From positions 62,001-126,000 of the forward strand of contig NZ_JACODZ010000008.1 of assembly GCF_014280965.1 (NCBI RefSeq): a stretch of 64,000 nt of DNA. The letters are read 5' to 3'. The notes beneath the pieces were generated by a model. That model was not told the DNA's origin. It was given only the letters and a program-made list of their open reading frames with translations, and searched no databases. Origin of the DNA: Echinicola salinicaeni. GTDB lineage: Bacteria > Bacteroidota > Bacteroidia > Cytophagales > Cyclobacteriaceae. Positions 16,566 to 25,818 of this stretch are shown here, in pieces. Numbering within the stretch: the first letter of the stretch is position 1; each line of letters starts with the position of its first letter. Both the position numbers and the translations under genes were made by a program.

Positions 16566-17882
16566 TTATTTTTCCAAACCAGGATTTCTTTCCAAAAATT
16601 CCTGATACAACCTGATATGTCTGCTGGTCATTGGAATCTTATAACCGTCTATAAAGACATGCTTAATTTGGGTTTTGGTTTCAAATGGATCCCCATCAGC
16701 AATAAATAAAGTAGCATTTTTACCTTCTTCAATGGATCCCAATTTATCATCCACACCAAATATCTCAGCAGGTACTATAGTTACTGCTTTTAGTGCTTCC
16801 TCCTTGCCCAAGCCATAGGCAGCGGCAAAACCTGCATTGAACGGAAGATTTCTTACATTCTCCGCTTCATTGGTTCTTAATGCTACTTTGACTCCAGCCT
16901 TTTGCATTTTACCGGCATTGGAATAAGCAGCATCATAGCGGTCAGAGTCTCTTGAAGGAATGGCCAAAACAGGTCCAGTGATTACAGGTAAACCAGACTC
17001 AGCAATTTCCTTTGCTACTCTATAACCTTCTGAAACACCTGTAAGAATTGCTTTTTGAACCTCTTTCTCTTTGATCCATTTGATGGCATTTTTGATATCT
17101 TCAGCTTTGTTTACTTCTACCATTAGGGCCAATTCACCTCTGACTACTTTTGCCAACTGCTCCATCTCTGGATAATACGTCAGCTCTGCTTCTGCATCTT
17201 CCAACTTCATATAAGTACTGGCCTTTTCCCATAACTCGTCGATATTCTTCATGGCCTTTTTGGCATCCTTCTCAATATCCTCATCGCTTCTTCTGTCCCA
17301 ACGACCTCTACGGGCTAGTGTAGGGAAATTCATAGGAACACCTTTAAAGCCAGCAAACATTTGATCTGGAGTATAACCATTGAGATTGATCAAAGCTGAA
17401 GTACCTGGAAATAAACCTCCAGCAGGAACAGATAGGGTAGTAGTCACTCCCGAAACCCTAGTAACTGGAATTACTACTGAATTTGGATTAATGGCCGTCA
17501 AAGCCTGCATGTTCGGTGTTACATTTCCGATTTCTGCATAATCCTGGGTTTCAGCCAAAGAACCGACTTCCACTAAGCCCATTCTCGTACCGGAATCAAT
17601 CATACCCGGATAGATAAAATGTCCATTACAATCTACTACAGTAGCTTCGGAAGCACTTAGGTTTTTACCTATCTGTTGAATTTTTCCTTCAGAAATAAGT
17701 ACATCGGTAGCCTCAAGCACTCCATTAGTCACTGTCACCACAGTAGCTCCTGTTAACAGGAATTTTCCACCTTCCGGCTTTAATACTTCCCCTTCAATCT
17801 GCCCGTAAGACAGTATAGGAACAAGCAGTAAAAGGACTATATATATAATTAAATTAATTTTTCTCATTTTACAGTTATTCAT
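16566..17882 (-). CDS. Exported amidohydrolase-fold protein lacking metal ligands
   Basis: A 438-residue protein with a signal peptide (INLIIYIVLLLLVPILSYGQ). It has an amidohydrolase/imidazolonepropionase-like beta-sandwich and TIM barrel: TGATVVTVTNG, then IYPGMIDSGTRMG, and ending GSIEEGKNATLFIADGDPF. The canonical HxH after PGxID is replaced by SGTR. The position of the later barrel His reads LMVEV, and the final Asp region reads LRTNEAEN. The zinc site is therefore degenerate, and the protein is probably not a hydrolase itself. It is the last gene of three. A shorter start at Met6 is possible. It may act as a non-catalytic partner of the intact enzyme upstream. Confidence 0.85.
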   Translation of the reverse strand: MNNCKMRKINLIIYIVLLLLVPILSYGQIEGEVLKPEGGKFLLTGATVVTVTNGVLEATDVLISEGKIQQIGKNLSASEATVVDCNGHFIYPGMIDSGTRMGLVEVGSLAETQDYAEIGNVTPNMQALTAINPNSVVIPVTRVSGVTTTLSVPAGGLFPGTSALINLNGYTPDQMFAGFKGVPMNFPTLARRGRWDRRSDEDIEKDAKKAMKNIDELWEKASTYMKLEDAEAELTYYPEMEQLAKVVRGELALMVEVNKAEDIKNAIKWIKEKEVQKAILTGVSEGYRVAKEIAESGLPVITGPVLAIPSRDSDRYDAAYSNAGKMQKAGVKVALRTNEAENVRNLPFNAGFAAAYGLGKEEALKAVTIVPAEIFGVDDKLGSIEEGKNATLFIADGDPFETKTQIKHVFIDGYKIPMTSRHIRLYQEFLERNPGLEK

Positions 17883-17904
17883 TTGTTTATCAATGAATTA
17901 TTAA

Positions 17905-19296
17905 TCAATGTGTATGCGTAAAATTTGCTGCTTCTTCAGTAAACAACTCTACCCCATGCATACATCTTTCATCCTCAGCTTGAAGGTAAACAGGCTCGAC
18001 CATTTGGGTAGGACTGACCTTTAATCTTTGGTCATCTTCATCGTCATTGATGTCAAAATATTTCACGCCATCCACAAAGGTCATCTGAGGAATCGCATAA
18101 ACAGAAAGGGGGTGGTTATCAAAGATGACCAAATCTGCTTGTTTTCCTTCCTCAATGGATCCAACAAGATCATCTATCCCCAATTGTTTAGCTGGATTGA
18201 TTGTAATCAAAGACAAAGCCTGCTCATCTGTCAAGCCGCCGTATCTTTGGGTTTTGGCTGCCTCATGGTAAAGATGGCGGATCAATTCACCTGAATCAGA
18301 ATTGATGGATGTAATCACATCATTCTCCATTAGGATAGCGGCATTATAGGCAGTTGAATAATACACCTCAAACTTATAAGCCCACCAATCACTGAAAACT
18401 GAAGCCCCCATGGTGTACTTAGCCAGTTCAGGAGCCACCTTAAATCCTTCGTTCACATGGGTAAACACCAATTTATCCACTCCAAAGTCTCTACAAACAT
18501 TGATCAGCATATAGATTTCATCTGCCCTGTAAGAGTGACAGTGTATAATGATTTCTCCATCAAGGATATCAGCAAGTGTTTCCAGTTTTAAATTGTATTC
18601 TGGAGGGGTAATCGTATTGTTCTTTTTATCCTTAGATGCATTATAGGTTTCCCATTGCTTTTTGTATTGTATAGCCTCAGCAAATCCATTTCTGATAACA
18701 GCTTCAACACCCATTCTTGTTCTAGGCTGTAGGTTCTTACCACGACCGTGTACCCTTGTAGGATTTTCACCCAAAGCAAACTTAATAGTCCTAGGAGCTT
18801 CCTTCATGATGATGTCCTCAGGATCATGAGTACCATACCTGTATTTCATGGTGATGCTTTGACCACCAATGGCATTGGCTGATCCATGCAGACCATGTGC
18901 AATGGTAGTCCCACCAGCCAATGCACGATAGATCCCCACGTCAAATGGATTTATTACATCGGCCATAGAAACTTGAGCTGTAATAGGTGCTGTAGCCTCA
19001 TTAACCACATCCAGTGCCAAATGAGAGTGGGCATCTATAATACCAGGCATCAAAAATTTTCCAGTAGCATCTATACTTTCCACATTTTTAGGTGCAGAAA
19101 GATCTTTCCCAATTTTTTTGATCAATCCATCCTGAACCAATACATCAGTTTCCTCAAGTGTTCCTTGGGTCACTGTAAGTACAGTTGCATTCTTTATCAA
19201 TACACTGCCTTTAGGTGTTTGGGCAGTAAGCCCATTGGCCACTAAAAGCAATACACATAAGAGTATATAATTAAATTTCTTCATTGATATCGTCAT
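17905..19296 (-). CDS. Exported amidohydrolase, metal site intact
   Basis: A 463-residue exported amidohydrolase (signal peptide FNYILLCVLLLVANGLTAQ; Met5 is an equally good start). Metal-binding motifs are present: HSH in PGIIDAHSHLALD (about residue 92), HCH in EIIIHCHSYRADE, His in VFTHVNEGF, and Asp in SINSDSGELIRH. It resembles imidazolonepropionase-like secreted amidohydrolases, which in this family act on amide or peptide bonds (including dipeptidase-like activity). The substrate cannot be inferred. It overlaps the upstream gene by one base (TAATG) and lies 22 bp ahead of the downstream one, so it is the middle gene of an operon. Confidence 0.9.
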   Translation of the reverse strand: MTISMKKFNYILLCVLLLVANGLTAQTPKGSVLIKNATVLTVTQGTLEETDVLVQDGLIKKIGKDLSAPKNVESIDATGKFLMPGIIDAHSHLALDVVNEATAPITAQVSMADVINPFDVGIYRALAGGTTIAHGLHGSANAIGGQSITMKYRYGTHDPEDIIMKEAPRTIKFALGENPTRVHGRGKNLQPRTRMGVEAVIRNGFAEAIQYKKQWETYNASKDKKNNTITPPEYNLKLETLADILDGEIIIHCHSYRADEIYMLINVCRDFGVDKLVFTHVNEGFKVAPELAKYTMGASVFSDWWAYKFEVYYSTAYNAAILMENDVITSINSDSGELIRHLYHEAAKTQRYGGLTDEQALSLITINPAKQLGIDDLVGSIEEGKQADLVIFDNHPLSVYAIPQMTFVDGVKYFDINDDEDDQRLKVSPTQMVEPVYLQAEDERCMHGVELFTEEAANFTHTH

Positions 19297-20972
19297 TATA
19301 ATTTAAATTCTGGCACCTTAGTGGCTGTTAGGGAATATTTGCCCATATCCTTGATGCTTAAAGTACCTTCGAACTTATCGTCCATTACTGTTCCTTTGGC
19401 ATAAACAATCAATTTGTTTCCTTGGGCCATTACAGAAAAGTTAAAAGAGAGTTCCTTTCCATCATAATTGATATCCTTGAGTTTTCGGGTTATCTGACCA
19501 CTTCCATCAGGATCATCTACCACAATTTCCCCTTGTAGTTCACCAGCATTAATTTCATATTTCACGGTTCCTTTAGAAGTCCCTCCAGGCGTTTCCGATT
19601 CATAATTCCAAGTTCCTACTAATTCTTTGGCCTTACTCATGTCCACCTTAGGTTTTTCTCCTTCATATTCAAAGAGGTAACCATCTGCAAAAACATATTT
19701 TACTTTTGCCTTTTCATCACCCAGTTTATCAGTGGTGATGACCAGATTGGCCAAGTTGCCTTCAGCAATACTTCCTGTATATTGGGCTATGCCCAAGATT
19801 TCAGCAGCATTTATTGTAAGGGCAGCAAGGGCTGCTTCTTCGCTTAAACCATTTTCCATCATTAAGCTAAGGTGCTTCATGAATTCACCGGACTTGGCAT
19901 CCTGAGTACTGAATGCAAATGGAATTCCCGCTTTTTCGAAGTGGGCAGCCTGCATAAGGGCATTATTATATGCTTCTACAACGCGTTGCTGTGCTTTTTT
20001 TGCTTCTTCAGTAGCCTCATCAAATTCGACTTTTGAGGCTTTTGGATCGGGGAGGTCCAGGGATAAAATCACTGAAGCACCAGCGGCTTTGATATCTTCC
20101 ACTAAACTGCTTCCATCTTCAACACCTGTCAATACAAGCCTAAAACCCAGCTCATTTTGCAACTTCAAAGCCCTACGGATTTCCAATTCATCCTTGGCTT
20201 GGAAAATCACGGGGATTTCCTGGTCAATAACCGGATAAAAGGCAGCTAGACTAGGATCGTTTTGAGGCCTTGCCAAACCATTGCCTTGAGCTACAAACAT
20301 TTTTTCATGTTCTTGCTTAAGCACTGCGTTTTTGTACAATTCTCTCCACTTGGCCATCAAACCCAGGGTAGTGCCTGGGTACAAACCCCTAGGCGTTTTG
20401 AATTGCGCATAAAGGCCTGAAGCAGTAGACAAATAATTGGAGCTCTTTTCATCACCAAGTACCACCAAAGCTGTCTTTCCTGGCAACATTAGCCCCTTAG
20501 GAGCTACCTGAGAAATGGTAAATCCATTTTTCCTCCATGCTTCCACACCATTTCCCTCAATGTTCCAATAATCCAAAACCTCCAATTCAGGGGTAATACC
20601 AGCTACATGATTTGGTGGATTAGAGGGATCCATGTCCTTTGGTCTTTTGGCTTCCTCGGGAGAAGCCACTCCCTGTTCTCCTAAAGCGTCAATAAAACCA
20701 GGGTAGATAATCAAGGAGTCTCCAGGAATAATTTGGGCATCAACAGGTAGTTGGGCACTTGTTGATATTTTTGCGAAAAGTCCATCCTTGATGATAATCG
20801 TACCATTGCTAATGGTTTTTCCAGGTGAGGTGATAATAGTAGCATTGGTAATGGCATAAGTTCCTGTGACTCGTTTATTCCCAGTATAATCACTTTGGGA
20901 ATAAACGGTTTGTCCTAACAGTAAACAAAACCACACCATTAAAAGCTTTAAGGTGTTTTGTCTTTTAATCAT
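19296..20972 (-). CDS. Exported amidohydrolase-fold protein with extra C-terminal domain, ligands missing
   Basis: A 558-residue protein. The frame extends to 21038, but the ATG at 20972 gives a clean signal peptide (LKLLMVWFCLLLGQTVYSQ). The amidohydrolase fold spans about residues 25-440 (TNATIITSPGKT; IYPGFIDALGEQG; GSIAEGNLANLVI). The HxH expected after PGFID is absent, although a late Asp is kept in FAFSTQDAKS. The last ~110 residues (from about LVGTWNYESETPGGT) form a separate beta-rich lipocalin-like domain not seen in the two siblings. It is the first gene of the operon. The function is probably structural or substrate-binding (inference). Confidence 0.85.
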   Translation of the reverse strand: MIKRQNTLKLLMVWFCLLLGQTVYSQSDYTGNKRVTGTYAITNATIITSPGKTISNGTIIIKDGLFAKISTSAQLPVDAQIIPGDSLIIYPGFIDALGEQGVASPEEAKRPKDMDPSNPPNHVAGITPELEVLDYWNIEGNGVEAWRKNGFTISQVAPKGLMLPGKTALVVLGDEKSSNYLSTASGLYAQFKTPRGLYPGTTLGLMAKWRELYKNAVLKQEHEKMFVAQGNGLARPQNDPSLAAFYPVIDQEIPVIFQAKDELEIRRALKLQNELGFRLVLTGVEDGSSLVEDIKAAGASVILSLDLPDPKASKVEFDEATEEAKKAQQRVVEAYNNALMQAAHFEKAGIPFAFSTQDAKSGEFMKHLSLMMENGLSEEAALAALTINAAEILGIAQYTGSIAEGNLANLVITTDKLGDEKAKVKYVFADGYLFEYEGEKPKVDMSKAKELVGTWNYESETPGGTSKGTVKYEINAGELQGEIVVDDPDGSGQITRKLKDINYDGKELSFNFSVMAQGNKLIVYAKGTVMDDKFEGTLSIKDMGKYSLTATKVPEFKL

Positions 20973-21215
20973 AAAATTATGGGTAGATAAAATATTTAAA
21001 TCAAGCCATAAACTAACAAAAGATTTATTTTTTGGCATAGTATAATTTTCTTATCGGTTAAAAAATATAGTTAAATGCAAATTATTGTATGTAAATAATT
21101 CTTTAAAGTATTTAAAAATAAACAACCTAAATTCAGTGTTATACGAATGGTATTTGTAGATAGAATTATAAATAAAAGTCCATATTTTTACTTATTAAAC
21201 GACGTAAAATCAGCC

Positions 21216-21575
21216 ATGAAAGATATTTTAGTTATTGAAGATGACCTCTTAATTTTAAAAATGGTAGAGTTTAGGCTCAAAAAAGAGGGGCATAAAGTGA
21301 TATTGGCTGAAGATGGAAATGAAGGAGTTAAGGCCTTGGAAGAAAATGCCCCAGATCTAATCATCACTGATATCATGGTTCCATTTAAAAGTGGCATTGA
21401 AATCATAGAATTTGCCAGAGCTAAATACCCAGAATGCCCAATTATAGTACTTAGTGCATTGGGAGAAGAAGAAGGCACAGTAATGGAAGCTTTTAACCTG
21501 GGAGTAGCTGATTTTGTCCCAAAGCCATTTAATCCTAATGAACTGGCGATTAGGGTCAAAAGGCTGATTAATTGA
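21216..21575 (+). CDS. Single-domain response regulator
   Basis: A 119-residue CheY-like receiver. The frame starts at 21147, but the ATG at 21216 begins the domain correctly (MKDILVIEDDLLI). It has the acidic pair EDD, the phospho-acceptor Asp in DLIITDIMVPF, the conserved Ser in IIVLSALGE, and the Lys in FVPKPFNPNE. No output domain is present, so it must work through a partner. It lies 17 bp before the HEAT-repeat gene and is probably the regulatory subunit of the polysaccharide operon that follows. Confidence 0.93.
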   Translation: MKDILVIEDDLLILKMVEFRLKKEGHKVILAEDGNEGVKALEENAPDLIITDIMVPFKSGIEIIEFARAKYPECPIIVLSALGEEEGTVMEAFNLGVADFVPKPFNPNELAIRVKRLIN

Positions 21576-21592
21576 ACCTGTAAAAGATTATT

Positions 21593-23152
21593 GTGATTAA
21601 ACTTTACTTAAGTTTTCTTCTTACAGCATTGCTATTCCTTAAAGTCTGTGAAGTAGCAGCCTTTCAATCAAGTGATTCATTGACTACCATTTCATTTTTA
21701 AATGGGACAGAGAAGGTAGAGTCCATGTTTTACAAGTTGAAGCTAAAAGAAGCCCAAGATACCTCAACTACAAATTCAGATGCAGCCCATCTAAGCCAAC
21801 TATTAAACAGGGTGTATTATGATTTTGAAAGGGCTGTTTCGACTAGGGATTCCTTAATTCATGCAGGAATCGAAAATCCCCGTATACAGTATTATATTTT
21901 TGATGATGCCAAGGACTTTGATGAAGTTATTGATTATATAGCCATCATAAAGAAAAATGAACTTTATATTCCTAAAACGGAAAAGCCTCAAACAAACGAG
22001 GAACTTATCATAGCTGCCAACAGAATCCCTTTCAAGCCTTTTTATCAGTTAAGATACAAGATCTTCAATGATATAAAGTTCATCATACTCTTAGGTATTT
22101 TAGGACTTTTTCTGATCACCTTCCTAGCATTGTTATTCTTTTTGGTTATCGCTAGATCAAAAAATGCTAAGCGAAAAAAGCTTATCAAGGAATATAAGTT
22201 GCAATGCCAAACCCCTATTTCCAGTTTAATATTTGAATATACCTTTCAGGAAATTGAGTCAATGAGCTTTGAGCAGCTCTCAGCTGAGTTTGGTAAATCC
22301 AATTTTGAAAAAGCACTTTTTAAAGACACACTCATTAAAGAGATAGTAAATGTCAATAAAAATCTAAAAGGAGATTTTAAGGATAAACTAAGGGCCATAT
22401 ATACCATATTGGGGTTGGATAAATTTTCCCTTTTGAAATTAAAAAGCAAAAAATGGGATGAGCAAAGTGCTGGTATTGTAGAGCTTTTTGAAATGAATAT
22501 AGGTTATGCAGTAGATCAAATCGAAAAATTGGTTTCTAGCAAAAACTTTATTGTAAGGACCAATGCCGTTAGAGCTGTACTGCATCTATCCATAGATAAG
22601 GACTTGAAGTTTCTGGCACAACAGCAATACCCACTTTCAAAATGGCAGCAAATGTCCATTTATAGAGTGTTAAAGAATATACCAAAATCCGAAAAATTGG
22701 ATATATCGATCCTGTTAGATGCTGAGAATCATTCTGTACAAACTTTCGGCATCAGGCTGGTTAGGTACCTTGGAAAAATTGAATTAATAGAGAAGCTTTC
22801 AAGCATGTATAATCATGTCAGCTATTTGGGAAAACAGGAGATCTTAAAGACCTTTAAAGCACTGACTGCTTTTAGCGAACTGGAATTGGTCCATAGGATC
22901 CTAATGGAAACAGACAGGAACCTTTCTCTCTTGGCATCCAATTTATTAGCAGATATAGGAAACGATGAATCGATAGAATTTCTCTCTACAAAATTAGAAG
23001 GATCTAAAGATTTCAAACTGCAAAAAAGCATCCTGACCACCTTGTACACCCTTGATGAGCAGCGGTTCGAGATTGAAGTCCAAAAATTAAATCAAGAACA
23101 TATCGACTTAATCAAAAATCATATAAAAGACAGTTTATTGAGCTATGTATAG
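21593..23152 (+). CDS. Membrane protein with cytoplasmic HEAT-like repeats
   Basis: A 519-residue protein starting at GTG. Residues 1-22 are a signal peptide (YLSFLLTALLFLKVCEVAAF). A periplasmic part of ~130 residues follows, then one strong membrane segment at about 160-185 (FIILLGILGLFLITFLALLF). The cytoplasmic remainder is alpha-helical with HEAT-like repeats (NAVRAVLHLSIDKDL; ILLDAENHSVQTFGIRLV; ASNLLADIGNDESIEFL). Such scaffolds bind partner proteins, so it may link the response regulator upstream to the glycosyltransferase downstream (inference). It overlaps the glycosyltransferase gene by 8 bp, which suggests translational coupling. Confidence 0.78.
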   Translation: MIKLYLSFLLTALLFLKVCEVAAFQSSDSLTTISFLNGTEKVESMFYKLKLKEAQDTSTTNSDAAHLSQLLNRVYYDFERAVSTRDSLIHAGIENPRIQYYIFDDAKDFDEVIDYIAIIKKNELYIPKTEKPQTNEELIIAANRIPFKPFYQLRYKIFNDIKFIILLGILGLFLITFLALLFFLVIARSKNAKRKKLIKEYKLQCQTPISSLIFEYTFQEIESMSFEQLSAEFGKSNFEKALFKDTLIKEIVNVNKNLKGDFKDKLRAIYTILGLDKFSLLKLKSKKWDEQSAGIVELFEMNIGYAVDQIEKLVSSKNFIVRTNAVRAVLHLSIDKDLKFLAQQQYPLSKWQQMSIYRVLKNIPKSEKLDISILLDAENHSVQTFGIRLVRYLGKIELIEKLSSMYNHVSYLGKQEILKTFKALTAFSELELVHRILMETDRNLSLLASNLLADIGNDESIEFLSTKLEGSKDFKLQKSILTTLYTLDEQRFEIEVQKLNQEHIDLIKNHIKDSLLSYV

Positions 23153-24599
23153 TTTATTTTTCGATTTGTTAACTCAAGTAATGGGCATATTTTTCTTATG
23201 TTACGGTTTTGCCGTGATCATTATTTATATGATCATCACATTGGTTTCCGGAATCGAATTAAGGGAACAAATCAAAAGAAACAAATTTGTCGATTATAAA
23301 GATGTTATCACTACCCCAGTGGGCCCTGGTGTATCCATTCTGGCACCAGCTTATAATGAGGGGAAAACGATCGTTCAAAATGCCAGAAGTTTACTTTCAC
23401 TTCATTATAGTAAATATGAGGTAATTATTATCAATGATGGCAGTAAGGATGACTCTATGGATATTCTGATCAAAAATTTTGATCTACGAAAAACAGATTA
23501 TGCATTTGAGCAAGAAATTGAGACCGCCAAAATAAGAGGTGTTTACAAATCAAAAAACCCATCATTGGGCAAATTGATTGTGGTAGACAAGGAAAATGGG
23601 GGCAAGGCAGATGCTTTAAATGCCGGTATCAATATAAGTGGACAGGAATTGATTGCCTGTATAGATGTGGATTGTATCTTAGCTCCTGACAGTATCGTGA
23701 GAATGCTAAGACCTTTCCTTGAAGAGACCAATAAAAGAGTAATTGCGGTAGGAGGCGGAATTGGTATAGCCAATAATTGTGATATCAAGGACGGTACTGT
23801 AGTAAAATACAGGGTACCGGATAGTTTATTAGGAAGATTTCAAGTTATCGAATATTTTCGTTCATTCCTTTTAGGTCGCTTGGCGTGGTCTAGAATGAAT
23901 GGACTTTTATTGATATCGGGAGCATTTGGATTCTTTGACAAGGAATTGGTATTGAAAGTAGGGGGGTATTTTCCAAAAACGGTAGGAGAAGATATGGAGT
24001 TAGTGGTAAGGATGAGGCGTTATATGGAAGAGCAAAAAATTCCTTATAAAGTTGCTTTCGTTTCTGATCCACTATGTTGGACAGAAGTTCCAGAGACAGA
24101 GGAAGTCCTTTCCAAACAAAGGAATAGATGGATGAGGGGAACAATTGAAACATTACAGCTTCACAGGACCATGCAACTGAATCCCAAATATAGATTTATA
24201 GGCATGGTATCTTTTCCATTCTGGTCATTATTTGAAAAAAATGCCCCTATAATTGAACTCCTGGGCGTCATTTATACCCTCGCATTGATCATCATGGGAG
24301 ATTTCAGCGCACTCTATTTTTTAAGCCTTTTTGTGTTGATCTATTTCTTCTCAGTTATGCTTTCCTCATTCAGCATATTATTTCAAGAGTTGACATTTGA
24401 CAACTATCAGGAAAAAGGTGACCTAAGAAAGCTGATTTTCACTGTTTTAAAGGAGCCATTTTTCATCCACCCCAAAATCATGACCTGGTGTATAAAGGGC
24501 CATTGGCAATTCATCAAAGGTATAGGAGGCTGGGGCGAAATGGTGCGTGTTGGATTCAATAATAAAATAAAAGCAAATTCAGAGAACAATGGCAAGTAA
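23145..24599 (+). CDS. Processive family 2 glycosyltransferase
   Basis: A 484-residue inner-membrane polysaccharide synthase. There is one N-terminal membrane segment and three or more near the C-terminus (about 360-430). The GT2 domain has PAYNEGKTI and IINDGSKDDS for nucleotide-sugar binding, the DxD in CIDVDC (about 173), the catalytic ED in VGEDMEL (about 282), and QRNRW (about 325), the QxxRW signature of processive synthases. It resembles poly-N-acetylglucosamine, cellulose and hyaluronan synthases. No c-di-GMP-binding PilZ domain is seen. The polymer cannot be named from sequence. Confidence 0.92.
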   Translation: MYSLFFDLLTQVMGIFFLCYGFAVIIIYMIITLVSGIELREQIKRNKFVDYKDVITTPVGPGVSILAPAYNEGKTIVQNARSLLSLHYSKYEVIIINDGSKDDSMDILIKNFDLRKTDYAFEQEIETAKIRGVYKSKNPSLGKLIVVDKENGGKADALNAGINISGQELIACIDVDCILAPDSIVRMLRPFLEETNKRVIAVGGGIGIANNCDIKDGTVVKYRVPDSLLGRFQVIEYFRSFLLGRLAWSRMNGLLLISGAFGFFDKELVLKVGGYFPKTVGEDMELVVRMRRYMEEQKIPYKVAFVSDPLCWTEVPETEEVLSKQRNRWMRGTIETLQLHRTMQLNPKYRFIGMVSFPFWSLFEKNAPIIELLGVIYTLALIIMGDFSALYFLSLFVLIYFFSVMLSSFSILFQELTFDNYQEKGDLRKLIFTVLKEPFFIHPKIMTWCIKGHWQFIKGIGGWGEMVRVGFNNKIKANSENNGK

Positions 24600-25818
24600 A
24601 AAGATATATATCCTATTATTAATAAGTTGCTTATCTATCCCTGCATTGGCCCAAGAAAGCTTTGATCCAGATAAAAAATTCTTTGAGGCCAGGGACATGG
24701 CCATTAATGGAAATAGGGCTGAGGCTATAAAACTGGCCAATAAAATCGTGGATAAATATCCGGGATACTCAGATGTTTGGATACTCTTGGGAAGAATGTA
24801 CAGCTGGGATGGAAAAAATGACTCCGCATCCTTCTATTTTGAAAAAGCCATTGAAATCAGTCCAGATTATGAAGATGCCTATATAGGTTACCTGGATAAC
24901 TTATACTGGGCAGACCAGCTTGATTCAGCTGGAAAGGTTCTGGACAGGGCTACAGATCAATTTGGAAAGGGTTCTTCAGCCCTTCAATATAGAAGGTCTA
25001 AATACGCATATTACAAGGAAGATTATAAACAAGCCATTCAAATCGCTGAAGAATTATATGAGAACAAAGTCAGTATCGATGGCCTGTTATCCTATATCCA
25101 ACGTATTAAGCGCCTGACCATGAAAAGCGCTATTGGTATAACCGCAGACCACGATTCATTTCAAGGAGAATTATCCCCTTGGCAAACCTATTCATTATAT
25201 GGCAGAACCAGAGCAGGATTCCTTGGCAATGTTATTGGACGGGTCACCCATTCTCACCGATTTGATTCAAATGGCACGCAATACGAAATTGATGCCTATC
25301 CAAGTTTAGGAGAGAATTCTTATGCCTATGTGAATATAGGAGTCTCAAATGCCTCCTTTTTCCCTGATTACAGGTTTGGGACTTCCATTTATTGGAGCTT
25401 GCCAAAAGCCTTTGAATTTGATATAGGCTATAGACATCTTCATTTCAGTGAAACAACACATATTTACACTGCATCTGTAGGGAAATACACAGGAAATTGG
25501 TGGTTAAATTTAAGGGCTAACCATGTACCTTCAGAAGAGGGAGGTTCCATAAGTGGAAATGTCCAAGCCCGGTACTATTTTAGTGGAGCAGAGGATTACT
25601 TTATGTTCCAAATAAGCACGGGTGTCTCTCCAGATGAGGAAGACAGGGATTTACAATCCCAACTATTAAATTCCTACAGGGGAAGAATTGGATACCAACA
25701 ACTTTGGAGTCCCAGATGGCTGGGGTATGCTTTTGTGGGGTACTCCTATGATGAACTGAGTCCTGATAATTTTCGACCAAATCTTAATATTTCAATAGGC
25801 ACTGAATTCAGATTTTAA
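24589..25818 (+). CDS. YaiO-like outer-membrane beta-barrel protein with TPRs
   Basis: A 409-residue exported protein (signal peptide IYILLLISCLSIPALAQ). Residues about 25-170 form TPR-like helices (ILLGRMYSWDGKNDSASFYFEKAIEISPDYEDAYIG spans two). The C-terminal ~240 residues alternate aromatic and polar residues like an outer-membrane barrel (DIGYRHLHFSETTHIYTASV) and end in an aromatic Phe (GTEFRF). This matches the YaiO family. In a synthase operon it is a good candidate for the export channel of the polymer. It overlaps the glycosyltransferase by 11 bp and the next gene by 1 bp (TAATG). Confidence 0.85.
   Translation: MASKKIYILLLISCLSIPALAQESFDPDKKFFEARDMAINGNRAEAIKLANKIVDKYPGYSDVWILLGRMYSWDGKNDSASFYFEKAIEISPDYEDAYIGYLDNLYWADQLDSAGKVLDRATDQFGKGSSALQYRRSKYAYYKEDYKQAIQIAEELYENKVSIDGLLSYIQRIKRLTMKSAIGITADHDSFQGELSPWQTYSLYGRTRAGFLGNVIGRVTHSHRFDSNGTQYEIDAYPSLGENSYAYVNIGVSNASFFPDYRFGTSIYWSLPKAFEFDIGYRHLHFSETTHIYTASVGKYTGNWWLNLRANHVPSEEGGSISGNVQARYYFSGAEDYFMFQISTGVSPDEEDRDLQSQLLNSYRGRIGYQQLWSPRWLGYAFVGYSYDELSPDNFRPNLNISIGTEFRF

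Noticed and set aside
20973-21038. N-terminal extension of the first amidohydrolase-fold gene
   Set aside because: The extension places a polar stretch ahead of a clear signal peptide that starts at the ATG at 20972.
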